Assembly (NCBI GenBank): GCA_937982065.1
Contig: CALJMO010000053.1
Coordinates: forward strand, 1 to 64,000
Reading direction: 5' to 3'
Length of the DNA: 64,000 bases
From: an uncultured Collinsella sp.
Lineage (GTDB): Bacteria; Actinomycetota; Coriobacteriia; Coriobacteriales; Coriobacteriaceae
In this document: one piece after another, positions 16,484-24,559 of the stretch
Numbering within the stretch: position 1 is the first letter of the stretch
How the letters are laid out: every line of letters begins with the position of its first letter
Notes under the pieces: generated by a model
The model's database searches: none
The model's input: the letters and a program-made list of their open reading frames with translations, nothing else
What the model was told of the DNA's origin: nothing
Made by a program: the position numbers and the translations under genes

Positions 16484-16814
16484 CGACGAGAGATACCGCC
16501 AGAAGCCGATGAGCAGCCAGCTCGAGATATTCGGCCTCGGCGCGGACGGCGAGCAGGACATGGCGGACGCGCGCGCATGGATAGGCGAGCACCCGCGGGC
16601 GTGGGACTTCATGGTCGAGCAGGCCACCCGCCTCAACCGCAAGGGCTACGTGTCGATCAACTACCTCATCCACATGGTGCGCAACGAGCTGCACGTCGGC
16701 GTGAAGAACAGCCTCGCGCCGAGCCTCGCCCGCATCATGGAGGCGCGCTACCCGCACCTGAGGCACGCATTCAACAAGCACCGCTCGAAATCGGACGGTT
16801 TTGTCGATGAGTAG
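16476..16814 (+). CDS. Hypothetical early phage protein
   Basis: This 112-aa soluble protein is mostly helical. The middle (AWDFMVEQATRLNRKGYVSINYLIHMVRNE) resembles small phage proteins of unknown role found beside recombination genes. It overlaps genes on both sides, so it is part of a coupled operon. Confidence 0.65.
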   Translation: MRNDERYRQKPMSSQLEIFGLGADGEQDMADARAWIGEHPRAWDFMVEQATRLNRKGYVSINYLIHMVRNELHVGVKNSLAPSLARIMEARYPHLRHAFNKHRSKSDGFVDE

Positions 16815-17175
16815 GAGCAGGAGGACCGCGAGGGACGCGGGCACGAAGTTCGAGCGACTGGTCGCCGACTACCTCGCCGGGAGGCTGGGGAGCGACATCG
16901 ACAGGCAGGTCAAGACCGGCTCGCACGACACGGGAGACATCCGCGGCGTGTCGATGGCCGGGCGGGGCATCGCGATCGAGTGCAAGGACTACCAGGGAAG
17001 GCACGAGCTGCCCAAGTGGCTGCGCGAGGCGGAGACCGAGCGCAGGAACCGCGGGGCCGAATACGGCGTGGTCGTCTGGAAGCGCCGCGGGACCGCCATC
17101 CCCGGCGAGCAGTTCGTGACCATGACATTGGAGACGTTCGCGGCGATGCTCGCGGGCGCAGGCAGGGAGGAATAG
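16807..17175 (+). CDS. PD-(D/E)XK nuclease, Holliday-junction-resolvase-like
   Basis: This 122-aa protein has an N-terminal helix (GTKFERLVADYLA), an acidic residue in GSHDTGDI and the IECKDYQ strand giving the E-x-K catalytic pair, the hallmarks of small PD-(D/E)XK phage nucleases. It likely resolves recombination or replication intermediates. ATG at 16807 overlaps the previous stop. It heads the recombination block with Erf and SSB. Confidence 0.75.
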   Translation: MSRSRRTARDAGTKFERLVADYLAGRLGSDIDRQVKTGSHDTGDIRGVSMAGRGIAIECKDYQGRHELPKWLREAETERRNRGAEYGVVVWKRRGTAIPGEQFVTMTLETFAAMLAGAGREE

Positions 17176-17177
17176 CA

Positions 17178-17390
17178 ATGGAGAGCACAAACATCCCGGT
17201 GGAGATCGAGGCCAAGTTCAAGCAGGCCACCGTTAAGGGCGGCGTCGCCGTCCTGCAGTTCGAGGTCGACACGGAGGACAGCGTGGCGTTCGAGGCCATC
17301 CGCAAGAGCGGCGAGGAGGTCTGGCTGTCCATCCAGAGCAAGCAGCCCCAGATCCTGTTCGTGAGCCACGACGGGGAGGTGACCGAGTGA
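17178..17390 (+). CDS. Hypothetical early phage protein
   Basis: This 70-aa beta-rich acidic protein has strands around AVLQFEVDTED and EEVWLSIQSKQPQILFV. No domain is recognised. GGAGG lies 7 bases before the ATG. Confidence 0.65.
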   Translation: MESTNIPVEIEAKFKQATVKGGVAVLQFEVDTEDSVAFEAIRKSGEEVWLSIQSKQPQILFVSHDGEVTE

Positions 17391-17611
17391 TGGCGGACTA
17401 CAAGGGGATGCTCGCCGAGCTGGCCGAGCTCGCCACGGAGGAGCAGGCGATGTTCACCATCTATGGCATAACCAAGTCCGACGAGGCGTTCGACAGGTTC
17501 TTGGACGCGCGCGAGAGGCTCTCCAAGTGGATCGTCGGGCACGCGGCGGTCATCGACGAGGCGATAACCGAGAGGAAGTACAACAAGATGCTCAACGAGG
17601 AGGTCAGGTAA
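17390..17611 (+). CDS. Hypothetical helical early phage protein
   Basis: This 73-aa all-helical protein begins on the last base of the previous stop (TGATG) and overlaps the next start in the same way. Function is unknown. Confidence 0.62.
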   Translation: MADYKGMLAELAELATEEQAMFTIYGITKSDEAFDRFLDARERLSKWIVGHAAVIDEAITERKYNKMLNEEVR

Positions 17612-18504
17612 TGGCAGGGGAGAGTAAGGCCGAGGAGGTCGTGGCGGAGGTCGTCGAGGAGCAGGAGGCGTCGTCGCTCATCGTGACCTACGCGCCCTCG
17701 TCCATCGAGGCGAACTTCGACGCCCTCGAGAAGCGCGTGCGCAAGACCGTCGAGCTCTATGAGGGCGCGACCTACGACCTCACCAAGGCCGACAAGATCA
17801 AGGAGGCCAAGAACGACCGCTCCTACCTCAACGGGCTCAAGTCCGAGATAGAGGAGCGCCGAAAGGCCGTGAAGCGCGAGTACAACAAGCCGCTCGCCGC
17901 CTTCGAGAAGCGCTGCAAGGAGATCACGTCCATCATCGACGGCGCGTCGGACGGCATCAAGGCGCAGCTCGACGAGGCGGAGGAGAGGCGCAGGGCGGGC
18001 GCGAGGGCCGCGCTCGAGGCCCACTACAGGGAGTTCGCCGAGCTCCTCGCGCCGGTCGTGCCCTACGAGCGCCTGCACGACGACAAGTGGCTCAACAAGT
18101 CCTTCGGCGAGGTCAAGGCGAAGAAGGCCCTCGAGGAGAAGGTCTCCGCCGTCGCGCGCGACTGGGACACGCTCAAGGCGCAGCGCGACTCCATGGCCCA
18201 CTACGAGGTCGCCGAGCGCGAGCTGTTCCGCACGCTTGACCTCGGCTCGGCGCTCAACGCGGCCCGCGCCGCCGACGAGGAGGACGCCCGCATCGCCGCC
18301 ATGCGCGAGGCGGTCGAGTCCAAGCCCGCGCCGCGTCCCGCGCCGAGGCGCCGGGCGGAACCCGCCGTCGCGGCGCGCCCCGAGCCGTCCTGCGCGTGGA
18401 CGGTCGAGATCCCGTCCGCCACGCGCTCGCAGATGGAGCAGCTCGCCGCGGCGCTGCGCGAGCGCGGAATCACCGGCACCATCAGGTGCAAGGGGGTGTG
18501 CTAG
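17611..18504 (+). CDS. DUF1351-like phage protein
   Basis: This 297-aa protein has a long coiled-coil region near residues 30-190 (YDLTKADKIKEAKNDRSYLNGLKSEIEERRKAVK spread over the helix) and an Ala/Pro/Arg linker near 250-265. It matches the DUF1351 pattern seen in phage operons next to RecT or Erf annealases. A role in recombination is inferred from position. It directly precedes the Erf gene with no gap. Confidence 0.75.
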   Translation: MAGESKAEEVVAEVVEEQEASSLIVTYAPSSIEANFDALEKRVRKTVELYEGATYDLTKADKIKEAKNDRSYLNGLKSEIEERRKAVKREYNKPLAAFEKRCKEITSIIDGASDGIKAQLDEAEERRRAGARAALEAHYREFAELLAPVVPYERLHDDKWLNKSFGEVKAKKALEEKVSAVARDWDTLKAQRDSMAHYEVAERELFRTLDLGSALNAARAADEEDARIAAMREAVESKPAPRPAPRRRAEPAVAARPEPSCAWTVEIPSATRSQMEQLAAALRERGITGTIRCKGVC

Positions 18505-19062
18505 ATGGATGAGGAGAAGATGACGCTCTCCCAGGCGATAGCCAAGGTGCAGCGATCCGTGACCGTCCCCAAGGCGCGCTACAACGCCTTCGCGAAGTTC
18601 AGCTACCGCTCGTTCGAGGACATCGTCGCAGCGCTCAAGGAGCCCTGCAAGGAGGCCGGCGTGGCGTTCACGCTCCACGACAACATCTGCAAGGTGGGCG
18701 AGCGCTACTACGTCGAGGCCACGTGCACCCTGTTCTTCGTGGACGGGCACGGCGAGAAGAAGGAGTTCAAGGCCTACGCCCGCGAGGCGGAGCACAAGAG
18801 CGGCTCCGACGACGCGCAGGTGACCGGGATGGCGTCGAGCTACGCGCGCAAGTACGCGCTGAGCGGCCTGTTCGTCATCGACGGGCAGAGCGACCCGGAC
18901 GCGCTGTCGGACAAGCCCGAGAAGGAGCCGCCCGAGAGCGGCGGCTTCACGGCGAAGTGCAAGGCCTGCGGCACGGCCTACACCTTCGAGTCGAAAAGGC
19001 AGTACGAGGAGTTCAAGAAGCATCCCGGTTGCTGCGCCACTCCGACGTGGAGGGTCGTGTAG
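18505..19062 (+). CDS. erf: ERF-family single-strand annealing protein
   Basis: This 185-aa protein pairs complementary single strands in phage recombination. The ERF core has FAKFSYRSFEDI near residue 30 and DAQVTGMASSYARKYALSGLF near 100-120, as in the family. The C-terminus carries a zinc-finger-like CKACGTAYTF with a later CC pair. It is grouped with a nuclease and SSB, a standard recombination module. Confidence 0.87.
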   Translation: MDEEKMTLSQAIAKVQRSVTVPKARYNAFAKFSYRSFEDIVAALKEPCKEAGVAFTLHDNICKVGERYYVEATCTLFFVDGHGEKKEFKAYAREAEHKSGSDDAQVTGMASSYARKYALSGLFVIDGQSDPDALSDKPEKEPPESGGFTAKCKACGTAYTFESKRQYEEFKKHPGCCATPTWRVV

Positions 19063-19065
19063 GCC

Positions 19066-19413
19066 ATGCAGGACATGTACGCGCAGCGCGAGGAGATGTT
19101 CGGGCGCCTCATGGCGGAGCCGGACACGCTCAGGCGGACGGGCCAACAGTACGCCGAGAACGAGGCGGACTACCGCAGGGCGCTGCGCATCGCCATCCTC
19201 GAGGAGCGCTCCAAGGGCACGCCGGTGACCATCATCGGCGACCTGTGCCGGGGTCGGGAGGAGATAGCCGAGAAGAAGCAGCTGCGCGACTGCGCGGAGG
19301 CGCTCTACAAGGCATCCTCCGAGGCGATCATGGCCCTCAAGCTGCGAATCAAGACAGTGGACGCCGACATCCAGAGGACATGGACGAGCGGCGGAGAGGA
19401 GACATACAGATGA
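19066..19413 (+). CDS. Hypothetical coiled-coil phage protein
   Basis: This 115-aa, charged, helical protein lies between erf and ssb and overlaps the ssb start. No domain is recognised. The heptad-like central region may dimerise. Confidence 0.65.
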   Translation: MQDMYAQREEMFGRLMAEPDTLRRTGQQYAENEADYRRALRIAILEERSKGTPVTIIGDLCRGREEIAEKKQLRDCAEALYKASSEAIMALKLRIKTVDADIQRTWTSGGEETYR

Positions 19414-20108
19414 GCATCAACAGAGTGGTCGTGTCCGGCAACCTGACCCGCGACCCCGAGCTGCGCGCCACGCCGGGCGGCACGCAGGTGCTGGGCTTCG
19501 GCGTGGCCGTCAACGACCGCCGCCGCAACCAGCAGACGGGGGAGTGGGAGGACTACCCCAACTTCATCGACTGCACCATGTTCGGCAACCGCGCCGAGGC
19601 GCTCTCGCGCATCCTGCGCAAGGGCATGAAGGTCGCCATCGAGGGGAAGCTGCGCTACAGCTCCTGGGAGGACAAGAACGGGGGCGGCAGGCGCTCGAAG
19701 GTCGAGATCATCCCCGACGAGGTCGTGCTCATGAGCCAGAACCCCAACGGCCAGCAGGCCCCGCAGCAGTGCGCGCCGCAGGGATACCAGCAGCAGGCGT
19801 ACCCGCCGCAGCCCGCCCCGCAGGCATATGCCCCGCAGCCGGCGCGCCAGCAGCCCGCGCCGCAATGGAGCGCCCAGCAGGCCTACCAGCAGGCCCCGCA
19901 GGCGGCACCGCAGCGGCCACAGCAGGCCCCGCAGGCCGCGCCGCAGCCGGCGCGCCAGCAGCCCGCGCCGCAATGGAGCGCCCAGCAGGCCTACCAGCAG
20001 GCCCCGCAGGCGGCACCGCAGCGGCCACAGCAGGCCCCGCAGGCCGCGCCGCAGCCCGCGCCCGCCCAGCAGCAGCTGGACGTGTACGACGAGGACATCC
20101 CGTTCTGA
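19410..20108 (+). CDS. ssb: Single-stranded DNA-binding protein with expanded linker
   Basis: This 232-aa protein has an N-terminal OB fold (residues 1 to about 110: VVVSGNLTRDPELR, FIDCTMFG, KVAIEGKL) and the acidic tip DEDIPF that recruits partners. The linker of about 110 residues is Gln/Pro/Ala-rich and contains an exact duplication of 36 residues. SSBs are usually 150-180 aa, so the linker is expanded. ATG at 19410 overlaps the upstream stop. Confidence 0.95.
   Translation: MSINRVVVSGNLTRDPELRATPGGTQVLGFGVAVNDRRRNQQTGEWEDYPNFIDCTMFGNRAEALSRILRKGMKVAIEGKLRYSSWEDKNGGGRRSKVEIIPDEVVLMSQNPNGQQAPQQCAPQGYQQQAYPPQPAPQAYAPQPARQQPAPQWSAQQAYQQAPQAAPQRPQQAPQAAPQPARQQPAPQWSAQQAYQQAPQAAPQRPQQAPQAAPQPAPAQQQLDVYDEDIPF
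19839..20054 (+). repeat. Exact 108-bp tandem duplication in ssb linker
   Basis: Copies 19839-19946 and 19947-20054 are identical at every base. The unit is 36 codons, so the frame is kept. Confidence 0.95.
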
Positions 20109-20218
20109 TGGGGCGCGTACCCGACATCATCCGCGACCACTGGGAGGCGGCCCTGTTCGCCGCCTCCTTCTCCGCGGGTTTCCTGTTCTTCTCTTCGCTT
20201 CTCTGGGGGTGGTTCTGA
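20108..20218 (+). CDS. Small membrane protein
   Basis: This 36-aa protein has a hydrophobic C-terminal half (FAASFSAGFLFFSSLLWGWF). It starts on the ssb stop (TGATG) and ends on the next start. It is probably a real coupled gene of unknown function. Confidence 0.5.
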   Translation: MGRVPDIIRDHWEAALFAASFSAGFLFFSSLLWGWF

Positions 20219-21090
20219 TGGCATTCACCGTGTTCGACAGCTTCGCCGAGGTCTACGACGACTTCGACGAGAGTGACCCAGAGGACATGCGCGACCGCGC
20301 GGTGCTCGCCGACGCGATCATGATGTACGGCCTGCACGGAGTCGAACCCGACCTCCCGAAGCACCTCCGCCGCGTCTTCAAGGCGATGAAGAACGCCATC
20401 GACAACTCCAAGGACGCGCGCGGCAGGGGCGGCAAGGGCGGCCGCCCGCGCAAGAAACCAGTTTCAGACAAACCCGAAACAGAGGTTTCCGAAAGTGAAA
20501 ACCTAGGTTTTCCAAACGTGAAACCAGTTTCAGACAAACCAGAAACGCAGGTTTCGGAAAGTGAAAACCCTAACCTAACCTACCCTAGCCTGTCCTGTCC
20601 TGAACTGGATTGTACTGAACTGGCCTGTGATGGGGGCGATGCCCCCGCCGCGCCGCCCGAGTTCGAGCCGCCGTCGCTGGAGGAGGCCCGCGGGTACTTC
20701 GGCGCCAACTGCCTGAGCGGCGACCCGGACGCCTTCTGGGCCTTTTTCGAGTCGCAGGGCTGGGTCAAGAGCAACGGCCAGCCGGTTAGCAACTGGGGCG
20801 CCCTGGCGCTCGACTGGTCAAGGCGCCAGAAGCGTATCGACGCCGACGACCGGGCGAGGGGCAAGCCCACCGCCTCGGAGGTCGAGGCCGCGACGTTCAG
20901 GCCGACCAGGACGCCCGAGGAGGCGCTGGCCGAGCAGGAGCGCCGGTGGGCGTCCGAGCACCCGGGCATCGACCCGGCCAAGGTCGAGGCCCCGCGGGGC
21001 ACGACCGCGAGCAGGGACCGGTTCGGGCTGTACCAGGACGCGCAGAGGCTGCTGGCCGCCCGCGCCGCGTGCGAGAGGAGGCTCTCATGA
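20218..21090 (+). CDS. DUF6291-like phage replication protein with internal repeats
   Basis: This 290-aa protein has an N-terminal domain like DUF6291 (FDSFAEVYDDF to the basic GGKGGRPRKK near residue 80). A linker contains two copies of a 22-residue block (KPVSDKPETEVSESE type). The C-terminal half (SLEEARGYFGANCL, then WVKSNGQPVSNWGALALDW) resembles phage replication proteins. No helicase gene is seen, so it may be the initiator that recruits host machinery. Its AT-rich repeats may be the origin. Confidence 0.7.
   Translation: MAFTVFDSFAEVYDDFDESDPEDMRDRAVLADAIMMYGLHGVEPDLPKHLRRVFKAMKNAIDNSKDARGRGGKGGRPRKKPVSDKPETEVSESENLGFPNVKPVSDKPETQVSESENPNLTYPSLSCPELDCTELACDGGDAPAAPPEFEPPSLEEARGYFGANCLSGDPDAFWAFFESQGWVKSNGQPVSNWGALALDWSRRQKRIDADDRARGKPTASEVEAATFRPTRTPEEALAEQERRWASEHPGIDPAKVEAPRGTTASRDRFGLYQDAQRLLAARAACERRLS
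20455..20628 (+). repeat. Internal direct repeats, candidate phage replication origin
   Basis: A 49-bp block at 20455-20503 recurs at 20521-20569 with few changes (period 66). It is full of GTTTC/GAAAC elements. An iterated cctaacctaacctaccctag and tgaactg tract follows to 20628. It is much richer in A+T than its surroundings and lies inside a replication-type gene, like other phage internal origins. Confidence 0.5.
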
Positions 21091-21539
21091 TCCTCGACGC
21101 GGGCCTGCTGAGGGGATGGCCGAAGGAGCGCGCCGAGCTGTACGGCAAGCCCCACCTCGGGGCGCGGTACACGCACGACACGGCATACGAGCCGACGCAG
21201 GCCCGGTGCGCGGTGTGCGGCAGGCGCGCCTCCAACTGCCACCACGTCGCCCGCAGGTCGTGGGGAAAGACGTTCAGGCTCGTCACGCCCAACGGGGTGT
21301 GGGAGCTGCGCAGCCCGCTGTTCGCCCTGTGCGGCTCCGGCACGACCGGGTGCCACGGGAAGTTCCACGACGGCGGCCTCAGGGCCGAGTGGGTATGGCG
21401 CACCGGGGCGGCCGAGGAGGCATGGTGGTCCGGCACGATGCTCAGGGAGTACCCGCCGCACAGCCCCGACCTCTACATGTTCGGTTACTGGGCCATCACC
21501 GACCGTTACGGAAACGAGATCATCCGAGAGGTGAAATGA
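21087..21539 (+). CDS. HNH-type zinc-binding nuclease-like protein
   Basis: This 150-aa protein has CAVCGRRASNCHH near residues 36-48 and LCGSGTTGCHGKFHDG near 82-97, an HNH/treble-clef pattern with paired cysteines and metal-binding histidines. Similar phage proteins sit in recombination or replication regions. The activity is inferred. Confidence 0.65.
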   Translation: MILDAGLLRGWPKERAELYGKPHLGARYTHDTAYEPTQARCAVCGRRASNCHHVARRSWGKTFRLVTPNGVWELRSPLFALCGSGTTGCHGKFHDGGLRAEWVWRTGAAEEAWWSGTMLREYPPHSPDLYMFGYWAITDRYGNEIIREVK

Positions 21540-21946
21540 CGATGGAGATCACCAACTGCGAGCAGTACGTGCTCGCCGAGCTTGACTACGAGCAGCGCCG
21601 CAACGAGCGCCTCGCGGCCGAGAACAACAAGCTGTTCAAGCAGCTCGACGCTATGACAAAGAGGGCGAACGGCTACAGCCGGATTATCAACCGCCCCAAG
21701 ACGCCCATCGAGGCGCTGGCCGACAAGGTCATGCGCGAGGAGATGCTGACCCGCTTCACCTACGCCGAGGTCACGGACGTCAAGAGCGCGTTCAGCGGAA
21801 GGCTGCTCGACTTCGACGAATGGTGCCACGATGCGATGCGATATGTGGCGCTGGCGGACGGCGTCGGCGAGGAGGAGTTCACCCGGTTCATGCGCCGGGA
21901 CCTCAAGAAGATCTACGACAAGAAGGTGGCCAAGAGTGCCGAGTAG
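21536..21946 (+). CDS. Hypothetical phage protein with N-terminal coiled coil
   Basis: This 136-aa protein begins with a coiled coil (LDYEQRRNERLAAENNKLF) and ends in a basic helix. ATG at 21536 overlaps the upstream stop; a second ATG lies 6 bases on. No family is recognised. Confidence 0.62.
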   Translation: MTMEITNCEQYVLAELDYEQRRNERLAAENNKLFKQLDAMTKRANGYSRIINRPKTPIEALADKVMREEMLTRFTYAEVTDVKSAFSGRLLDFDEWCHDAMRYVALADGVGEEEFTRFMRRDLKKIYDKKVAKSAE

Positions 21947-21983
21947 AGGCCGCCGTGCCCGACAGGAGCGGCAGGGCGGGCCG

Positions 21984-22382
21984 ATGAATGACGAGAAGGC
22001 CATCGCCGCGGCCATCCACGCCGGGCTCCAGAGCGACGACGTGACCGACCTGTACTCGGGCGACTGCAGGGGCTGCGGCGAGTGCTGCTCGCGCTTCCTG
22101 CCCGTGAGCCCGTTCGACCGGGTGCGCCTCGAGGTGTACGTGCGCCGGAACGGAATCGAGCCCGCCGAGCCCAGGGCGGAGTACGACCTGCTGTGCCCGT
22201 ACCTAACGGACGGGCGCGAGTGCGCGGTCTACGCCGCGAGGCCCGAGATCTGCCGGGCGTACCGGTGCGACAGGCACAAGAGGGGCGAGCTGGGCATGTT
22301 CTTCGGCGCGGAGTGCGCCGAGGTGACCGACATGCGCGCGCTCGCGGAATCAATGGCCCGCGATGTCTATGAATGCGAATAG
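21984..22382 (+). CDS. YkgJ-like CxxCxxCC zinc/iron-chelating protein
   Basis: This 132-aa protein contains CRGCGECCSRF near residue 28 and further cysteines in LLCPYL, GRECAVYAARPEICRAYRC. This is the pattern of the CxxCxxCC family (YkgJ/Fli-associated), which chelates metal. Its role in phage is unknown. Confidence 0.75.
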   Translation: MNDEKAIAAAIHAGLQSDDVTDLYSGDCRGCGECCSRFLPVSPFDRVRLEVYVRRNGIEPAEPRAEYDLLCPYLTDGRECAVYAARPEICRAYRCDRHKRGELGMFFGAECAEVTDMRALAESMARDVYECE

Positions 22383-22404
22383 GAACCGAATGGAAGGAAT
22401 ACCG

Positions 22405-22683
22405 ATGACCGACGAGAAGAAGACCGGCGAGACGTCCGAGACGCCATACCCCGGGACGCTTAGCTGGGCGGCGACGCGGTTGCTGGAGGCAATCTGCGAT
22501 GCCGCGAAGGCCGTCGCCGAGATGCTGTGGGAGAGCATCTCGCGCGTGTTCCGAGACGCCCGCCGTCTCATGAGGAAGCTCGCGAAGGCGCTCGACCCGA
22601 AGTGGCAGCGCCGCCGCCGTCGCGCACTCGCCCGCTCGCGCCGCAACAACCTGTACCTGAAGAGCATCGGGAGGTGCCGGTGA
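22405..22683 (+). CDS. Small protein with Arg-rich tail, paralogue of 24893-25159
   Basis: This 92-aa protein has a helical N-terminal part and a strongly basic tail (LDPKWQRRRRRALARSRRNN, ending IGRCR). The same tail plan occurs at 24893-25159. Nucleic-acid binding is plausible. ATG at 22405 is chosen for GGAAGGA upstream. Confidence 0.6.
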   Translation: MTDEKKTGETSETPYPGTLSWAATRLLEAICDAAKAVAEMLWESISRVFRDARRLMRKLAKALDPKWQRRRRRALARSRRNNLYLKSIGRCR

Positions 22684-22713
22684 TGGGCGGCAAGTACAGG
22701 AAGGAGCAGGGGA

Positions 22714-22938
22714 ATGGCTAGGAACGTCTACGGCGGCTACTGCCGCGAGTGTGGCAGGTGGACGCCTCCCGGGTTCGGGCACTTCGAGCGCTACCGCGGC
22801 GGCTGGCGCGTCCACTGCGTCGAGTGCGCGAGCGGGCGGAAGCTGCCGCCCGAGGGAGACCAGGCGGCGCAGGACATGCGGCGCCACGTAAGGAACATGG
22901 TGAACGACGGAAGGTACGGGAAGAGGGGATACAGATGA
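22714..22938 (+). CDS. Small zinc-finger-like phage protein
   Basis: This 74-aa protein has CRECGRW near residue 10 and CVECASG near 36, giving two CxxC pairs for one zinc site, followed by a basic helix. Function is unknown. Confidence 0.6.
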   Translation: MARNVYGGYCRECGRWTPPGFGHFERYRGGWRVHCVECASGRKLPPEGDQAAQDMRRHVRNMVNDGRYGKRGYR

Positions 22939-23132
22939 CGGGGAACGAGAGGCCGGACATCTATGCGGACGGACTCCGGGAGGAGCGCTGTGAGAACTGT
23001 CTGCACTGCTGCGCGACGGTGCTGCGCACCGTCCACGGCGTGGAGCGCACCGAGTACGAGTGCGGGCGGCGCCCGGAGTTCGTGCACCGCACGCAGGGGC
23101 TCGCCAGGTGCAACTACTGGGAGTCGCGATGA
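22935..23132 (+). CDS. Small Cys-rich phage protein
   Basis: This 65-aa protein contains CENCLHCC near residue 19, then single cysteines in YECGRR and RCNYW. It overlaps both neighbours. It may bind metal; no function can be assigned. Confidence 0.6.
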   Translation: MTGNERPDIYADGLREERCENCLHCCATVLRTVHGVERTEYECGRRPEFVHRTQGLARCNYWESR

Positions 23133-23239
23133 GCGGATGGGATGAGCTCGGCCGCGAGCAAGACATGGCCGCGGCGAGGGCCGTCGGCTACCTCGAGGGC
23201 ATGTGCGACGTGGCCGTTGTCAGGAAGAGGGTGGCGTAG
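23129..23239 (+). CDS. Tiny hypothetical phage protein
   Basis: This 36-aa helical protein fits exactly between the overlapping stop of its upstream neighbour and the methyltransferase ATG with no gap. Support is by packing only. Confidence 0.42.
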   Translation: MSGWDELGREQDMAAARAVGYLEGMCDVAVVRKRVA

Positions 23240-23881
23240 ATGCGAGTTCTTATCGCCTGCGAGGAGTCGCAGCGCGTGGCGCTTGAGTTCCGGAAGATGG
23301 GGCACGAGGCTTACAGCTGCGACCTTGAGGAAGCGGGGGGGGGTCACGACCTCATGCACCTCAACGTCGACGCTCTCCAGATGCTCAAGCTCAGGTGGGA
23401 CCTGGTGATCGCGCACCCGCCATGCACGTATCTCACCGTCACCGGCAACCGCTGGTTCGACGAGGGGAAGTACGGCGACAGAGCGCGCGAGCGCAAGGCT
23501 AACCGTGAGGCCGCCGTCGAGTTCTTCATGGCGTTCGCCAAGTGCGATGCGCCGCACGTCGCAATCGAGAACCCCGTCGGCTGTATGAGCACAAGATGGC
23601 GCAAACCGGACCAAATCGTGCAGCCGTACATGTTCGGCGACCCGTTCGAAAAGAAGACGTGCCTGTGGCTGAAGGGGCTCGAGCCGCTCAAGCCGACTGA
23701 TGAGGTCGAGCCTGAGCCGCGCAAGGTCTTCAAGTCAGGCAACTCCATGCCGGCATGGTACGCGGACGCCTGGCATCTGCCGCCACACGAACGCGCCAAG
23801 GTTCGCAGCCGCACGTTCCCGGGCATCGCAAAGGCGATGGCCAACCAGTGGTGCGAGCAGATCGGGATGGAGGGCGTATAA
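23240..23881 (+). CDS. DNA cytosine-5 methyltransferase-like protein with G9 tract
   Basis: This 213-aa protein has a SAM-binding start (VLIACEES), the catalytic motif IV HPPC (C62) and motif VI IENPVG, as in short phage cytosine methyltransferases. Motifs of the C-terminal half are reduced. It may protect phage DNA from restriction. A run of nine G (23335-23343) at codons 32-35 could slip and switch the gene off; here the frame is open. Confidence 0.75.
   Translation: MRVLIACEESQRVALEFRKMGHEAYSCDLEEAGGGHDLMHLNVDALQMLKLRWDLVIAHPPCTYLTVTGNRWFDEGKYGDRARERKANREAAVEFFMAFAKCDAPHVAIENPVGCMSTRWRKPDQIVQPYMFGDPFEKKTCLWLKGLEPLKPTDEVEPEPRKVFKSGNSMPAWYADAWHLPPHERAKVRSRTFPGIAKAMANQWCEQIGMEGV
23335..23343 (+). 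repeat. Mononucleotide G9 tract in methyltransferase gene
   Basis: Nine consecutive G encode Gly-Gly-Gly early in the reading frame. Loss or gain of one G would truncate the protein. Confidence 0.9.
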
Positions 23882-23900
23882 CGCCAGATAAGGAGGAATG

Positions 23901-24290
23901 ATGATTCAACTGCCAAAGGATGCCGACGGTCGAGAGATTCCGCTAGATACCAAGGTGCTGTACGGCAGCGGCGGCACGGCCCGAAACATCGTGTACTGGG
24001 TGTACACGGTCGATTCCGACCTCGAGAAAGAGTGGGGGAACTGCTGGCGCGCGGTCACGGACGCGGGCAGGAAACTCGACGCCGAGCTCATGTACCTCAC
24101 CGAACCCGACAGCTGGGAGAAGCTGGAAGAGGACTTGGACAAATGCGTCGCAGAAGGCACCGCTTGCACGTACTTCAGCAAGGATGGAACCTGTCAAAGT
24201 TGTTCTCTCAGCAATATAACAACTGGTTGCTCTCCGAAAGTGATTGAGGACATCGTATCCCGCATCCGCAAGCTGAGGGGTGAGGCCTGA
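23901..24290 (+). CDS. Hypothetical phage protein
   Basis: This 129-aa protein has a beta-rich N-terminal half (IPLDTKVLYGSGG) and a C-terminal Cys cluster (CTYFSKDGTCQSC, then GCSPKVIEDI). A second ATG lies 3 bases earlier; AGGAGG precedes both. It resembles uncharacterised actinobacterial prophage proteins. Function is unknown. Confidence 0.66.
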   Translation: MIQLPKDADGREIPLDTKVLYGSGGTARNIVYWVYTVDSDLEKEWGNCWRAVTDAGRKLDAELMYLTEPDSWEKLEEDLDKCVAEGTACTYFSKDGTCQSCSLSNITTGCSPKVIEDIVSRIRKLRGEA

Positions 24291-24559
24291 TGGCGACTCA
24301 CAGGCTCAAGATTCAAGAGCAATACGCCGACGCCGTCCTGAACGGCACCAAGACGTTCGAGATTCGCAAGAACGACCGGGGTTACAAGGTCGGCGATGAG
24401 ATCGTATTCGACGTTCTCACGAACGAAGGCTACGCCGTCGGGGAAGCAGCCAGGCATCCGCTCAACGGTGAAGTCTACCGAATCGACTACATCCTCGACG
24501 ACTTCGAGGGCCTTGCCCAGAAATACGTGGCGCTGGCCATATCCAAGGTGGACGAATGA
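24290..24559 (+). CDS. DUF3850 / ASCH-like protein
   Basis: This 89-aa protein has the DUF3850 pattern: HRLKIQEQYADAVLNGTKTFEIRKNDRGYKVGD and YILDDFEGL spread over one compact ASCH-like fold. ASCH folds bind RNA or modified nucleotides. It overlaps genes on both sides. Confidence 0.8.
   Translation: MATHRLKIQEQYADAVLNGTKTFEIRKNDRGYKVGDEIVFDVLTNEGYAVGEAARHPLNGEVYRIDYILDDFEGLAQKYVALAISKVDE

Noticed and set aside
17461..19146. A 561-codon minus-strand frame opposite DUF1351 and erf
   Set aside because: It is Leu/Arg/Val-rich with no recognisable motif, lying antisense to recognised early genes.
19839..20054. CRISPR-like repeats
   Set aside because: There are only two adjacent copies with no spacers, inside the coding linker of SSB.
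22683..22721. A 12-codon frame before the zinc-finger gene
   Set aside because: It is too short to support as a gene and probably only reflects the leader of the next frame.
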